DNA of 64,000 nt, from assembly GCA_949126835.1 (NCBI GenBank), contig CASBPS010000116.1, forward strand, positions 62,001-126,000, given 5' to 3'. Both the position numbers and the translations under genes were made by a program. Under the pieces are notes generated by a model, which was not told where the DNA came from, searched no databases, and saw only the letters and a program-made list of their open reading frames with translations. The first letter of the stretch is position 1. Each line of letters opens with the position of its first letter. The stretch comes from Anisus vortex. Lineage: Eukaryota; Mollusca; Gastropoda; Planorbidae. This document shows, piece after piece, positions 21,230-32,900 of the stretch.

Positions 21230-23023
21230 ATGGCCGAGAAGAGAATAAGAAAAATAGTCGATGAATGTTGGCAATTTCAAGAAGAATGGAGTTTGAAATA
21301 ATTCTTCATCAGATCCGGCGAGAAAACATTGTGTGATTTGCAACAAAACTGTGGCTGTAATGAAAGAATACAACCTGCGCAGTCATTATCAAAGCAAACA
21401 TCAGGAGAAATATGCACATTTGGAGGGTGAAGTTCGTGCAGAAAAATGTGCTAAATTACAAAATCAACTCACATCTCAGGGTTCATTGTTCAGTAAATCC
21501 TCAATGAAAACAAATCTTTAACTAAGGCCAGTTATAAAGTTGCTTAGGTCCTGGCTACAAGTGGCAAACAGTTTACAGATGGTGAAGTAGTAAAGGAAAG
21601 ATTGTTGGAGGTGGCTGAGGAACTTTGCCCAGAAAAGTCAAAACAATTTTAAAATGTAGCTTTGGGTGCAAATACCATGCCCGCCGTGTTGCAGATATGG
21701 GTGATGATACCATTGTGAATCAAATAGTGAAGAATGCAAGCACGTTTCACAATTTTTCAATTCAAATGGATGAATCGCTGGACAGCTGTTTCACCTCTCA
21801 AATGCTTATGTTCATTAGAGGTGTGGATGAAGACATGAACATAACACAAGAGCTGGCTTCCCTACACAGCATTTTTACCGGAGAGGATATATTCAATGAG
21901 TTGAAAAAGAAACAGTTACTGATTATAACTTGGAATGGACTAACCTCAGTTGCCTGACTGTTGATGGAGGAAAGAACATGAGTGGCGTAAAGAAAGGCTT
22001 GGTTAGACAAGTGAAGTCGATGTGTAATGAAAAAATCATTCCACAACCAATGTTCCTGTATTGTAATATATTCAAAAGCAAGCTTTGTGTGCTAAATATA
22101 TTGACGTTAGTAGTGTACTGACTCCTGTGGTGAATATGGTAAATTTATTAAGGTCACATGGGCTCAGACATAAATAGACAGTTCAGAGACATGTTGAAAG
22201 ATATAGACACAGAATCGAAAGATTCACCATATTACACAGCAGTAAGATGGCTAATTTGTGAGAAAGTTCTCAGCAGAGTAGTTAAGAAAAGAAATAGGTG
22301 AGTTCCTGGAAAGTAAAGGCAAGCCACAGCTATAATTGTCTGATGAAGAATGGGTATGGAAATTGGCCTTTGCTACAGACATAACTAGTCATTTAAATTT
22401 TCTGAACCTAAATCTACAACGAGATTTTAAAAAAATCTAGTTTATGATGTATACACCCACGTAAAGGCATTCAGATCCAAACTTGTCTTGTTTTTTGAAT
22501 AAGTATAAACCAACAACTTTACTCACTTTCAGCAGTGCAAGGTATTCATGGCTGAAGCAACAGCTGAGTTCCCCATGTCATGTGCATGCGAGACCTCCAG
22601 CTGCAGTGTCAGGAGCGGTTTTCTGATTTGGATTCAAAAGCAGAAGAATCGAGACTGTTTCAAATCCCATTTGAAGCAGACGTCGCCAGTTGCCCAGATG
22701 AACTGCAGCTGGAGGTCATTGAGTTGCAAGCAAATGACCTCATTAGGGATAAGTTCAAAGAAGGACTGATGGGTGTCTACCAGTTTTTGCCCAACGATGA
22801 CTTTCCTAATATCAAAACGTTTGCATCAATGTACCTTTCAATCTTTGGAACAACATACCTGTGTGAACAAAAATTTTCAAGAATGAAATACGTAAAGAAC
22901 TATTTGAGAACAAACTTGTCCGATGATAATATGAGGTCAATGTTGATGTTAGGGACAGCAAATCTAAAGCCAGAAATGTTGGCTATTTTGGCATCCAGGA
23001 AACAATTTCACTATTCCTACTAA
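21230..23023 (+). pseudogene. hAT transposase relic (GTF2IRD2/ZBED-like)
   Basis: Starts MAEKRIRKIVDE and then shifts frame. A zinc-finger-like C-x2-C ... H-x4-H segment lies at about 21332-21405 (CVICNKT ... HYQSKH). Further blocks in different frames match hAT transposase order: QMDESLDS and IRGVDEDMNITQEL (about 21760-21860), LTVDGGKNMSGVKKGLV (about 21950-22010), YYTAVRWL (about 22230), and the C-terminal dimerisation region with IFGTTYLCEQKFSRMKY (about 22840-22890). Multiple frameshifts and stops make it non-functional. Domesticated host genes share this fold, but the intact TIRs and target duplication show this is the transposon's own gene. Confidence 0.85.
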
Positions 23024-23254
23024 TACAGGTGTTCAAGTGTAGTGCACCAATGTGTTATTAAATAATAACTGAATACATTAATATTACATAAATAATTAAA
23101 AACAACATTCATGTTTTGATTCTTTTTTTTTTATTTGGACCTCGAGTGTGTAGTTGGCCCCCGAGCTGCTGTTTGATAGTTAATGCGGCCCTCGGGCTGA
23201 AAAGTTTGGAGACCCCTGCTCTAAATAAAAGATTGAGGTGTCTAGAGTCTAGAG

Positions 23255-25205
23255 CAGCGATGGCGAACCTATGCCACGCGTGCCACAGCTGGCACGCAGA
23301 GCCATTTCGGTGGGCACGCCAGCATTTACCAAAAATGGAACAGCTTATGGCCACACCGCTTGGTATGGGATCGTCAATTTTTTAATAATTTTCCAAACAA
23401 GGATACAATTATGCAACGAATCTCTGAGATACCACTTAGCAGAAATACTTTTAAAGATCGAGTCTTGCAAGTGATGTTAGCAGATCGCTTCTGACTTACA
23501 AAAGGGTGCCTGCTACTCCATGTGCTTGGGTGAAAGCACAGAGGTAAATAATCATACAAGGCATGCGGTAATTTTGCGTTTTGCAGTTGGCAGAAGAGCT
23601 TGTGAAATTGTTATCTTTGCCTGAAAGAACACAAGGGATAGATATCCACAATGATATTATGGAAGCTTTGTGGCACAAGATATAAAACCAGAAAAAGTTG
23701 TTTCAGTCACTATTGACGGAGCACCTTGCATGATGGGAGACGCATCTGGTTTCATACAGTTCTTTGTTAAAGAAGCAAAACACGCAGTCGTTCAGTTTCA
23801 CTGTATTATACACCAAGAAGCTCTTTGTGCCAGGGATAGCAGCAAGAAATGAGATGATATCATCAAAGATGTCACAAAATGGTCAATTACATCATGGCTC
23901 GTGCTCTTAATTGTCGACAGTTTCACACACTTCTTGATAAGATCAATGCGAAGTATAATAATTCACTCATGAATAATAATGTCAGGTGGCTGAACAAAGG
24001 ATGAATATTAGAAAGATGTGTAGCATGCTTGGATGAGATTAGGCTGTTTATGAGGGACAGGATTGTCCACAGCTCTCTGTTATATAGTATGGTTAATTAC
24101 CAACCTCATGTTTTTTTAACAGATTTTACAGCACACTTCAATGAACTGAATATAAGAAACTGCAAGATTCAGGAAAAATAGCAGAAATAATGTTTTGTGA
24201 TATCAGGAAATTTAAAAGAAAACTGCAGGTTATTTTAAAGTGATCTACAAAGTGGGCAGCTGAAATATTTTTCAAATGTAAAAATACATTTACAAAATTC
24301 TATAACATTTACCGACAATCCTACAAGCCATCAGGAAATCTACGAGGACTTTTCTAGCATTGTAGAAGCTGCAAAGTAGAATTTCAGTAATAGATTTCTA
24401 CAGTTCCGTAAGATGGCGACACCCCTGTTTACTTACTTACCCAGATAAAGCCAAATTTGAAGAACTTGATCTTTCCTGCTTATTGTGGTTAGACTTAGAA
24501 AATCTGAAAATGGAGTTCTAGGATGGAATAATAAATTATATTATCTGCGTAAAATACTTAAGAAGATAGATTGTGAGAGGATGGCTAAGGACAGCACAGT
24601 TGGTAGTCAAGTTGGTAGCTCTGATGATAAAATCCTTAAAGTGTGGGATTCTCTGCCAAATAATTTCAAGTCGATGAAAGAACTTGGGATTAGACTTCTT
24701 ACTTTGTTTGGGTCATCTTTTGCTTGTGGATCAGCTGTTTTCAACTTTAAATTATATCAAATCTGATACCAGAAACAGACTGACCATTGACCTGAGTGCT
24801 GCACGTGTCGCTCTTAAAGTTACGGAGTATGAGCCAAGGCTGGACAAATTATCAGCATGCACAAAACAGCAAACATCACATTAACTATGCAAAATCATGC
24901 CAAATGCATACAGTTAACTGTAATAACTGTAATTGTGTAATTGTAATATATTAAGCTTATTCTTTTTTTCATATATTACAGTTCATGTTTTTTTTTTAAT
25001 AAAAGACTTATTCATTTAAAGATCTTTTAATTTGTTATTCTTTTTGGACAAAAGATGTCAATTAGTACGAACAACTGTATGAGCTTTTTTTAAAGTAAAA
25101 CCTTAGTATTTTGTTTTAATTGCTGTGTTGGCACGTTGAAAGAAAAAAGTTTTTTTCTTGTATTGCACTTTGGGCACGCGGCCTCAAAAAGGTTCGTTAT
25201 CACTG
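23255..25205 (+). mobile_element. hAT transposon 2
   Basis: Left end cagcgatggcgaacct and right end aggttcgttatcactg form an imperfect inverted repeat. Flanking octamers gtctagag (23247-23254) and gtctagtt (25206-25213) agree at six of eight positions, consistent with an aged target duplication. It starts only 36 bp after hAT transposon 1. Confidence 0.82.
23385..24882 (+). pseudogene. hAT transposase relic 2
   Basis: Fragments in several frames follow hAT transposase order: an IMQRISEIPLS block near 23410, VVSVTIDGAPCMMGDASG with a following HCIIHQEALCA (about 23697-23830), MNNNVRWLNKG (about 23970-24000), and the C-terminal FGSSFACGSAVFNF followed after a frameshift by IKSDTRNRLT (about 24710-24790). 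Stops and shifts are frequent. It is related to, but distinct from, the transposase of the neighbouring element. Confidence 0.8.
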
Positions 25206-25214
25206 GTCTAGTTT

Positions 25215-25390
25215 GCTTATCGTTCCTCTCCCCTACCAGAATAACGCCGTTAAGAGTCAGATTAAATGTAACATGAAATGTCCACACGTAGCTGTGTGTA
25301 CGTTTTTATTGACAAATATCAAGATGTATTGTGAACCTAAAAATTGATAGTGTACCAATATTTCCGGTCCTTTTCATTCATTTACTGAAA
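25215..25390 (+). repeat. Dispersed repeat family B copy
   Basis: Contains cgccgttaagagtcagatta, caagatgtattgtgaac and ccaatatttccggtcc, matching 3481-3680. Confidence 0.65.
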
Positions 25391-25394
25391 AACC

Positions 25395-25745
25395 ATGTAT
25401 GTGTACTGTGTTACTAGTTGCTCAGCGAGTAAGAAAAGATGTAAGGGAATACATTTTATTTCATTTCCACTTGCTACAAAACAACAATATATTACAATGC
25501 TCAGATTAACATTAACTATAATAACACTTTCGTATCTAATATGGCAGAAAAAAAAGCATATCAGTACTCTTTCTTCCTGATTGGCACCTGGCATGTAATG
25601 GGTTATCTGAACAAACCATGAAAACTAGTTATTTAACATCATTTAAAACACTATGCTAATCTTATTGCAAGACTAGACTCAAACCGAGGAAAGGGGAGGA
25701 CGCAATCATCTTCAGTAAGAAGGAGCGTTTGTAACTTATAAATAT
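25395..25745 (+). pseudogene. CR1-like LINE 3' relic, unexpanded paralogue of the 39-bp locus
   Basis: Matches 3690-3997 (gtaagaaaagatgtaaggga, tttcttcctgattggcacct) and the end of the LINE ORF (tttaacatcatttaaaacac, gcaagactagactcaaacc). The 3' UTR follows directly (ggaggacgcaatcatc) with a single unit of the sequence that is repeated about 38 times at 4280-5765. No SINE is present here. Confidence 0.72.
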
Positions 25746-26530
25746 ATCATGTAAGCAAACATCGAGTTAATGTAGTCCTGATTGTGTTTGTTAATAATAT
25801 ATATTTTGATAATGTCATTAACAACTGTACACTTATTCAAGATAAAAAACTTAAACTACATAGTTCATTGACATATAGTCATCCATAGTAGTATGTGTTT
25901 TGTTGAATGATAGCAGATATTTAGCAGCACGCCGCATATTATCGATGATAAAATTCTGTCCCATCTCACTTTCTCATACTGTGAAATAAGTCTAAATATA
26001 GTAACATTTCCAGTTTTTATATTTTTCTCTCGTCACAATAAGTCACTAGACATGTTGGTCAATAGTGAAATAGTCGAATTCTTTATTTGTTGACATATCT
26101 AGTTAAACATTACTGCTGAATGAATTTAAAACAAATAGCTTCATTTTAACTATTAATTAGTAAATGGGAACTAATTAATTCAAATACGTTATAACCGCCC
26201 ACATTCGCTTCAACGCCCCCCCCCCCCCTCACCTTTGCCGTCCCAAGAAACCTCCCATACCACCTTACCACCCTCGTTGAGAATCTATTTTCTAAGAGTC
26301 TTCTACACGAGTCTTCAATTCATTCTACTTAAATCAAATGTTCACAACGGAAAGTTATCGCCCCGCATGGGGGCGGTGAAAATATGTTAGGGGGCGATGA
26401 TATTCCCGACAGTGGTGGGGAATGTTGACTTTTGAACTCATCTGCTCTCAATTTTTTTTTTTTATTCTAAAAATTATATTTGTTAACATTTTAGAAACCG
26501 TAAGCGATGTCGGTTAAGAAACAAATATTT
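25746..26530 (+). repeat. Segment paralogous to 5766-6600
   Basis: Same order of landmarks as 5766-6600 (gcaaacatcgagttaatg, agcagcacgccgcat, poly-C at 26217-26228, gttcacaacgga). Lacks the local duplication seen at 5898-5995. Confidence 0.6.
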
Positions 26531-26621
26531 CCTTGACTGTTCTACAAGTGACTTGAGTTTTCTGTATAATTGTGCCGTAAAAGTAATTCAAAGCACTTAT
26601 TTATGTAAAGTATAGTAACCG

Positions 26622-26812
26622 TCGGACCGAATGTATCATATTTAGCGAGTGAAGCAACGTTCACCAGTTTGTTTGTGTGGCCACGGCATTCGAGGTCATG
26701 TGTGGCCAGTACAATAACCAGCCGCCTTTACTTTACCCTAGTTATTGTCAGGCACCCTGGGTAGACTCGGGTCCCGGGTATAATTCCTGCCACTCGGTCA
26801 CCATGACCCATG
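26622..26812 (-). mobile_element. SINE copy with internal deletions
   Basis: Contains the distal body (gaagcaacgttcaccagttt, gtggccacggcat), the cagccgcctttactttaccc block and a shortened tRNA-like head near 26770-26812. Its head end abuts the 17-bp array. Confidence 0.65.
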
Positions 26813-26814
26813 TA

Positions 26815-27285
26815 TAAACTGTTTCAATATTTAGACTATTTCAATATTTAAACTGTTTCAATATTTAGACTATTTCAATATTTAGACTATTTCAATATTT
26901 AAACTGTTTCAATATTTAGACTATTTCAATATTTAAACTGTTTCAATATTTAGACTATTTCAATATTTAGACTATTTCAATATTTAAACTGTTTCAATAT
27001 TTAGACTATTTCAATATTTAGACTATTTCAATATTCAAACTGTTTCAATATTTAGACTATTTCATTATTTAAACTGTTTCAATATTTAGACTATTTCAAT
27101 ATTTAAACTGTTTAAATATTTAAACTGTTTCAATATTTAGACTATTTCAATATTTAGACTATTTCAATATTTAAACTGTTTCAATATTTAGACTATTTCA
27201 ATATTTAAACTGTTTCAATATTTAGACTATTTCAATATTTAAACTGTTTCAATATTTAGACTGTTTCAATATTTAAACTGTTTCA
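26815..27285. repeat. 17-bp tandem array (about 28 copies)
   Basis: Two alternating 17-bp variants, one with tttagactatttcaa and one with tttaaactgtttcaa, in a mixed order. It starts at the edge of a SINE. Confidence 0.93.
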
Positions 27286-27338
27286 GAGAAATATTTAGTT
27301 CTTATCACTGCCGCTATTCTTAGCGATATTGTCGTGAC

Positions 27339-27930
27339 CGATGTGACATAATTAGAGACGTTGTACTACTAAATTGCCGACTTTTATTCTCTCTCCAACA
27401 CAATGAATAACTCGATGTGACATAATTAGAGACGTTGTACTACTAAATTGCCGACTTTTATTCTCTCTCCAACACAATGAATAACTCGATGTGACATAAT
27501 TAGAGACGTTGTACTACTAAAGTGCCGACTTTTATTCTCTCTCCAACACAATGAATAACTCGAAGTGACATAATTAGAGACGTTGTACTACTAAATTGCC
27601 GACTTTTATTCTCTCTCCAACACAATGAATAACTCGATGTGACATAATTAGAGACGTTTCACTACTAAATTGCCGACTTTTATTCTCTCTCCAACACAAT
27701 GAATAACTCGATGTGACATAATTAGAGACGTTGTACTACTAAAGTGCCGACTTTTATTCTCTCTCCAACACAATAAATAACTCGATGTGACATAATTAGA
27801 GACGTTGTACTACTAAATTGCCGACTTTTATTCTCTCTCCAACACAATGAATAACTCGATGTGACATAATTAGAGACGTTGTACTACTAAAGTGCCAACT
27901 TTTGATCTCTCTCCAACACAATGAATAACT
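27339..27930. repeat. 74-bp tandem array, exactly 8 copies
   Basis: Eight units of 74 bp starting cgatgtgacataattag and ending caatgaataact. Copies differ at a handful of positions (for example aaattgccg versus aaagtgccg). It lies about 50 bp after the 17-bp array. Confidence 0.95.
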
Positions 27931-29180
27931 CTAACAATTCTCTTTTCCGCAAGCAATTTATTGCTATTAACAATACAAATAGTATCTAGATTTCAGTATA
28001 TACCATAAGCACATTTCCTTTCACTTTCTCTCAACATCAACCTCTATTTCACTACACTATACTTCAGATCTCAACAACGATCTTACACACTACCAAAAAC
28101 ACTCCCTTTCTTAACCGCTCAATACACATTTCATCTCTGGTCACCGTGCTGACCTCTTCCGTGTTAGGTGTTGCCAACTTCTATTATTTATTGGTTAGTG
28201 ACAGTTCTTATATTCTGGATGATCAGATTATGTATGAAATATCACGTAGAACACAAGTGCTGTTAAATATCTTATATCAAACCACAGTTCATATAATACT
28301 AACAAGTAATATGAATCGTTCTCATTTGAAGAATTCGCGACACGAGCCAGTATACATTAAATAGATCTATCCGGATCGGTTCGGCAGTCAGCGAAGTGTG
28401 TTGCGCGGGTTAATTATCACCGTTTATTAAGAATTATTCGATTTTGATGTGAAATGATTTAATTACATAAGGTTTATAATTAATATGCACTTAAAAGAAA
28501 ACAATACATTTTTGTACATTTTATTGTACACCGGAACTTGTTTATAACTAGAAATATATTATTTAGAGTGATAGCACTGTGATGAAACAAATCGATGTGT
28601 AGATCCAATTAATTCAATTTTACCGAGCAATTATCTATGATCCTTCCAATTTTCTTTACAAATTAATAAGTTTACACAGCCAGAACGTCAAGCTGTTATT
28701 AACGAAAAGATGTTTCGCCAATTTTGCATTTAAAAAAGTAAATGGCAATAAAGAAGAATCTATGTTACTTGTACTAGAAGACTTTTTAGAGAAAAAGTTA
28801 TTCCTATACCGGCGAAGCTATGGCGCTATAGAGAAATGATTTCATATTTAAAGTAGTCTGCGCCAGATATATTGGCTGTACATTGTGTATTTCACTGACA
28901 ACATATAGTTGCTAAAAATTTCAGTTATTGGCTGCATCGCTAAATACAATAAGTAATAACTTTAGTTAACAAGTAAATAGCAATGCATTCAATATGATAT
29001 ATTTTAGACAGCTTTGCTTTGAGAATGACGAGAACTACAATAGTGTATTAATACGCACATGTGTACGCTGGTCATCCATAGGTTTTAGTTTAAATATATT
29101 GTATGAGTCTTTTATTTGGTGCAAGATTTTTAAAAAAGAAAATCGTTTAAAATTGAAAACTGATATTATATTTCACTGAT
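27931..29180. other. Unassigned sequence
   Basis: No repeat family shared with the rest of the window was recognised. The open frames at 28146-28364 and 28994-29179 are short, without recognised domains. Confidence 0.3.
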
Positions 29181-30360
29181 ATAATTATACGTCTGATTGG
29201 GTCAGGAAAGTCAAATATAAAACATCAAACACTTTGTGGCCGGAGTTTTTTTAGCTGTTTTGACGGAGTTTTTTTTCAACCTATATTGTATATCCCATAA
29301 TTTTATTTTTTTCTGTATCAAATTTTGTAAATATATTTAAGTGTCATATATCAAATTAAAGGTAATTGGATGCTTAATGAAAGTGTATAATTTTTATTTT
29401 GAAATACTTTAAATAACAAACTTTAAAAAAATAATTCACAATTATTTATATAAAAAAACACATAATTTTGCATTAAAAAATTAGCTAAATTTTTTTTTTA
29501 ATTAAGAAAAAAGAACAAAATGAAACAAAACTATTAAATTATCAAACACTGTCCATATTTCTAACAATATAATTATAAGACATAATAATCTAGTACTTGG
29601 TCTGCTAGTACTTGCCATTTCTTTATCCGTCACCATTACAAATTCAACAACAAGAAAAAAAGGCGAAAAAAAAGTCACGACAAAAAAAATTAATTAAAGT
29701 ATATAAAACAGCACTTTTCACAATGAAAATCAAATGCGAAATGTTTTTTTGGTTTCTATTTAAAAGGAAACGGAAGTTATTTTTATTTAAAAAAACATGG
29801 ATTAGACGTAAAAAAATAAAAACAATTATAACCCAAAACGACACCACTCGTGTCGTTCCGTCAAAATTGAGTACACCGATCGACACGGCTCGTGTCGTTC
29901 CGGCCACAAAGGGTTAAAACATTGTAATAATATTTTCTAAGACATGGTTAGAAACATACAAATCCTAAAACACATGATAACATTAAAAATGTGACATCCT
30001 TTGTCTTCGTTGTGGCACAAAGTAAATATCCATTAACTGTTTTAAATTATATTGAATGATAGAGAAAGTTAAAACTGATTTTCAGTGAGAATTTTTCATA
30101 TAACAAAAATAGATTATTCTAGCATCAAGTTACATTTTAGTTTTTTTAATAAATATAAACCTATAGCAATACTTATGCGTATAAAAAATAATTCAATATT
30201 TAAACAATTGATTAAAGTTTTTACTTTGTAAATGTATTCTACCATAGACCTTTGTAGCTACTAGCTTGTTTTCTTTTATTGGCGATTACTTAACTTAACA
30301 ATATGGTCATTTACAATATTTCATAATCTTTGAACAGTCCTATTGACAAGTCTTAATGAG
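29181..30360 (+). repeat. Dispersed repeat family A, split by a piggyBac-like MITE
   Basis: The left part (gtctgattgggtcaggaaag) and the right part (acatgataacattaaaaatg, tgacatcctttgtctt, then the tagctactagcttgttttc block) are contiguous in the copy at 49985-50885. Confidence 0.65.
29230..29913. mobile_element. piggyBac-like MITE
   Basis: Inverted termini ctttgtggccgga (29232-29244) and tccggccacaaag (29899-29911), with a second inverted pair inside (ttttgacgga near 29259 and tccgtcaaaa near 29857). The right side is followed by ttaa (29914-29917); the left counterpart reads caaa. The copy at 50020-50045 without the insert has tttaaaaccc at this point. TTAA targeting suggests the piggyBac superfamily. 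No transposase frame is present. Confidence 0.65.
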
Positions 30361-31035
30361 GTGTGACCTTTTCAAATGAAATCATGAAATTCTGGTAACA
30401 ATTCCCACCATTTTCGTAAACAAAAACAATGCTTTTGGCGGTGTTTGACAATTGACTTCAAAATCGACGACCATTTCTGGTCTTTCAGAAATAAACAAAG
30501 GCTACAAGATTAGTTATCAAGACCCCGTTTTTAACATACAAAAATGAGTAGTCGAAAACAAATACTCAAAGTGTTAGTCGCGTTAGGTTAAATTTAGCTT
30601 TGTTTATTAAATTAATTAGTCAAGAGTTGTGTCATTGCTTATTAAAAACACACACTGGGTAGATTCATAAAAACTAAATATTTTGCATCGAGCAATTAGT
30701 TTGGGATTATAAATAGATGATTCTTCACGTCTGACATTGACAATCCATCGTTTTTGGAAATCAAATAAAATTTAATCCACTACATATGTTTTTACAACCA
30801 GTATCTCAGCACGCATACATGTTTTGAATTAAATAAACGAATGGGACCGGAAATGTTTTACAATTCGACCTTGTATGCATGCATAATCGTTAAAACTTGT
30901 CAATTACACAATTTAGGCCAGACGTGATTCTTTTGTTTAATGTTTGAAATTGTAAAACAATATAAAATAATATTGTTATAGATTCGTTATATTCTTTTCA
31001 TAATGTTAAATACTGGGTAATTGCAAGGAACTAGT
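30361..31035. other. Partly paralogous to 15540-15890; otherwise unassigned
   Basis: Shares gtgttagtcgcgtta and gattcttcacgtctga with 15700-15870. No coding signal. Confidence 0.35.
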
Positions 31036-32000
31036 GAATGTTGACAACTGACAAAAGTAAAATCAATAGTTAAATCAATAAACCTAGAATCACTGGAGGG
31101 TAGAAGGGCGAAGAGTAAAGTAATAACAATAAACATAATATCAATACACTCTAACTTAGAAATACAAATAAAAAAATAATATGTTTAATTGCAATAATAA
31201 ACATAATGAAAAAAAAATTAAATTTAGAAATACAATACTACACCAATCTGTTAAAAGGCTCATAAAAAAGGACAAACAAAAAACACTTTCCTTATCCATT
31301 ACGCGAGAATAAATGCTTGTAGTACTCTTTCTTCCCGAGTAGCATACGGGCGTGGAATGGGTTGCCTGAATACAATGGGAAAACCAGTCACTTATAATTT
31401 AAAACATTGATCCTCAAGGAAGCTATCATATCCTACCAAGCTTTAAATATAAGGGTTATCCGTGAATACTTGAATAAGAGGCCGTGGACCAACTGGTTAG
31501 CTGTTATGGTCTTTTGAGGTGGGGATCTTGTGGTAGGGATAGTCTTTTATAAAAGTGCCTCATTAAATCTACGAAATGACTGCAAAAAAGAAAAGCCAAG
31601 TACTATAAGACTAAACCCGGACAGATTAGACTGTTAGCGAGGGATAGGAGACATAAAGAAGAGAAAACTCCAAAACTAAATCAACTGCTGCCTTGTAGAT
31701 GGTCTTGGCTGACTAAAGGCTATGCAAGTATATCAAGCAGGCTAAAGCCGGAGGCAGATGAGCCTAAATGGAGCATAACATACTGCCGGGCGATTCTCAA
31801 CAAAATAAAAACGAAGAAGATGAAGAAGAAAACATTAAACGAATTGCACGTCTGGACTCAGATTACGGACGAGCGTAGGACGCAATATTTTCTATAGAGA
31901 AAGAGCGACTGTAATATATAAGATAAGGAGAGAGCCTCGGTTTTTGAGTGCCAGCAGCCTACTAAGGGTTTTAGGGCAAGCACTTGTTCACTTGGTTAAG
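31036..32000 (+). pseudogene. CR1-like LINE 3' relic carrying a GAA-tailed insertion
   Basis: 31040-31408 aligns with the LINE ORF end (ggtagaagggcgaagagtaa, gtggaatgggttgcctgaa). 31837-32000 aligns with the LINE stop region and 3' UTR (gacgagcgtaggacgcaata, gtaatatataagataag, then cctactaagg ... ttttagggcaag). The frame is destroyed. The paralogue at 50930-51870 carries the same insertion at the same position. Confidence 0.7.
31409..31828 (+). mobile_element. Short retroelement with GAA-type tail
   Basis: A 420-bp insertion in the LINE relic, flanked by aaaacatt on both sides (31401-31408, 31829-31836), which occurs once in the intact LINE (13750-13757). It ends in a GAA-rich tail (cgaagaagatgaagaag). 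No frame is open. It is either a 5'-truncated LINE end or a SINE; I cannot decide which. Confidence 0.6.
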
Positions 32001-32900
32001 TCTTTGGTTGGTTTCGAGGGAAGGATGAATTCTCTAGAAAAAATGATACATTGTTTAAAGCTGTTTGCTGGTTATAATTAATAATGTTTTAAGATAATTG
32101 AAATTTTAATTTAACTTTAGAATCTCGATTCGTAACCACTTTTTATACATCGTCATAAAAATTATATATTTCGAAATTATTTATATTAGTTTCGCTAAAC
32201 TTTATTTGTATTAAGTATATACATTTCTTGATAGTAAAGTTTTTATTATTCTAGTGGGCCGAGTTTTTAGTCATCCTATTCAGTTGAATCTAGTCACATT
32301 TACATGAACCCGAGAACATATTTTTTCCAGTATAAAATCAGCTCATTTTAAACTATGAATCTGTAAGACATATACAAGATTACCTTTTACAACTGCAAGA
32401 GAAATGAGAACAATATCAATATTGTTAATATCTTATGAGTTATTTCTAAATTTATTTATTCTTGTTTAAATACAACGAGTAAAGTTTTTAAGATACATTT
32501 TCAATTTTCAAGCCTTATAAAAACGTAGACACAGCTATGTATGTGGACCTTTCCTGTTACAATTAAATTTAACTCTTAACATGGAAAGGGAGGCGGTGAG
32601 TAAATATATGCTATTTGAGGGCGGTTAGTCTTTCTTGCATAGGGGATTAGGAAGTAAAACAAATCATTTACAAATTGAAATTCAACATTAAAAAAAGACC
32701 TATTATCTCCCTTGATTAGATTTTGAAGCAACTGCAGATGTATACATTGAAATTAAAACAAAATTGTATAAGCTTATATCAATACTTATGCTAATAAAAG
32801 TACAATCAATTGTCAAACTATTAATGAATGTTTCTACATAGTAAATGTAAACTTCAAAACAAATTTTTAGCCACTAGCTTGTTCTCATTATTTCGCCATT
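32001..32900. repeat. Mixed fragments of families A and D
   Basis: 32390-32570 shares a rttttaagcct-type end (aagccttataaaaacg) with 38880-38910 and 52170-52186 (family D). 32690-32900 contains attatctcccttgattaga in the reverse sense next to a forward block ttagccactagcttgttctc of family A, which stops at the 51-bp array. Confidence 0.4.

Larger units (their letters stand above)
20112..23218 (+). mobile_element. hAT transposon 1 with perfect 8-bp target duplication
   Basis: Terminal inverted repeats begin caggggtctccaaactacgg on the left and are mirrored on the right (aagtttggagacccctg). The 8-bp ctctaaat flanks both ends (20104-20111 and 23219-23226), the standard hAT footprint. It inserted at the end of a family A copy. 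The G+C-rich subterminal sequence (gcggcccgcg) is typical of Charlie-like hAT elements. It carries a decayed transposase. Confidence 0.93.

Noticed and set aside
26815..27930. CRISPR-like array
   Set aside because: The units are directly contiguous with no variable spacers, and the context is a eukaryotic repeat region; these are minisatellites.
29612..29917. Lysine-rich 101-codon frame
   Set aside because: It lies inside the piggyBac-like MITE, extends into its terminal repeat, and has no domain; the A-rich base composition explains the lysines.
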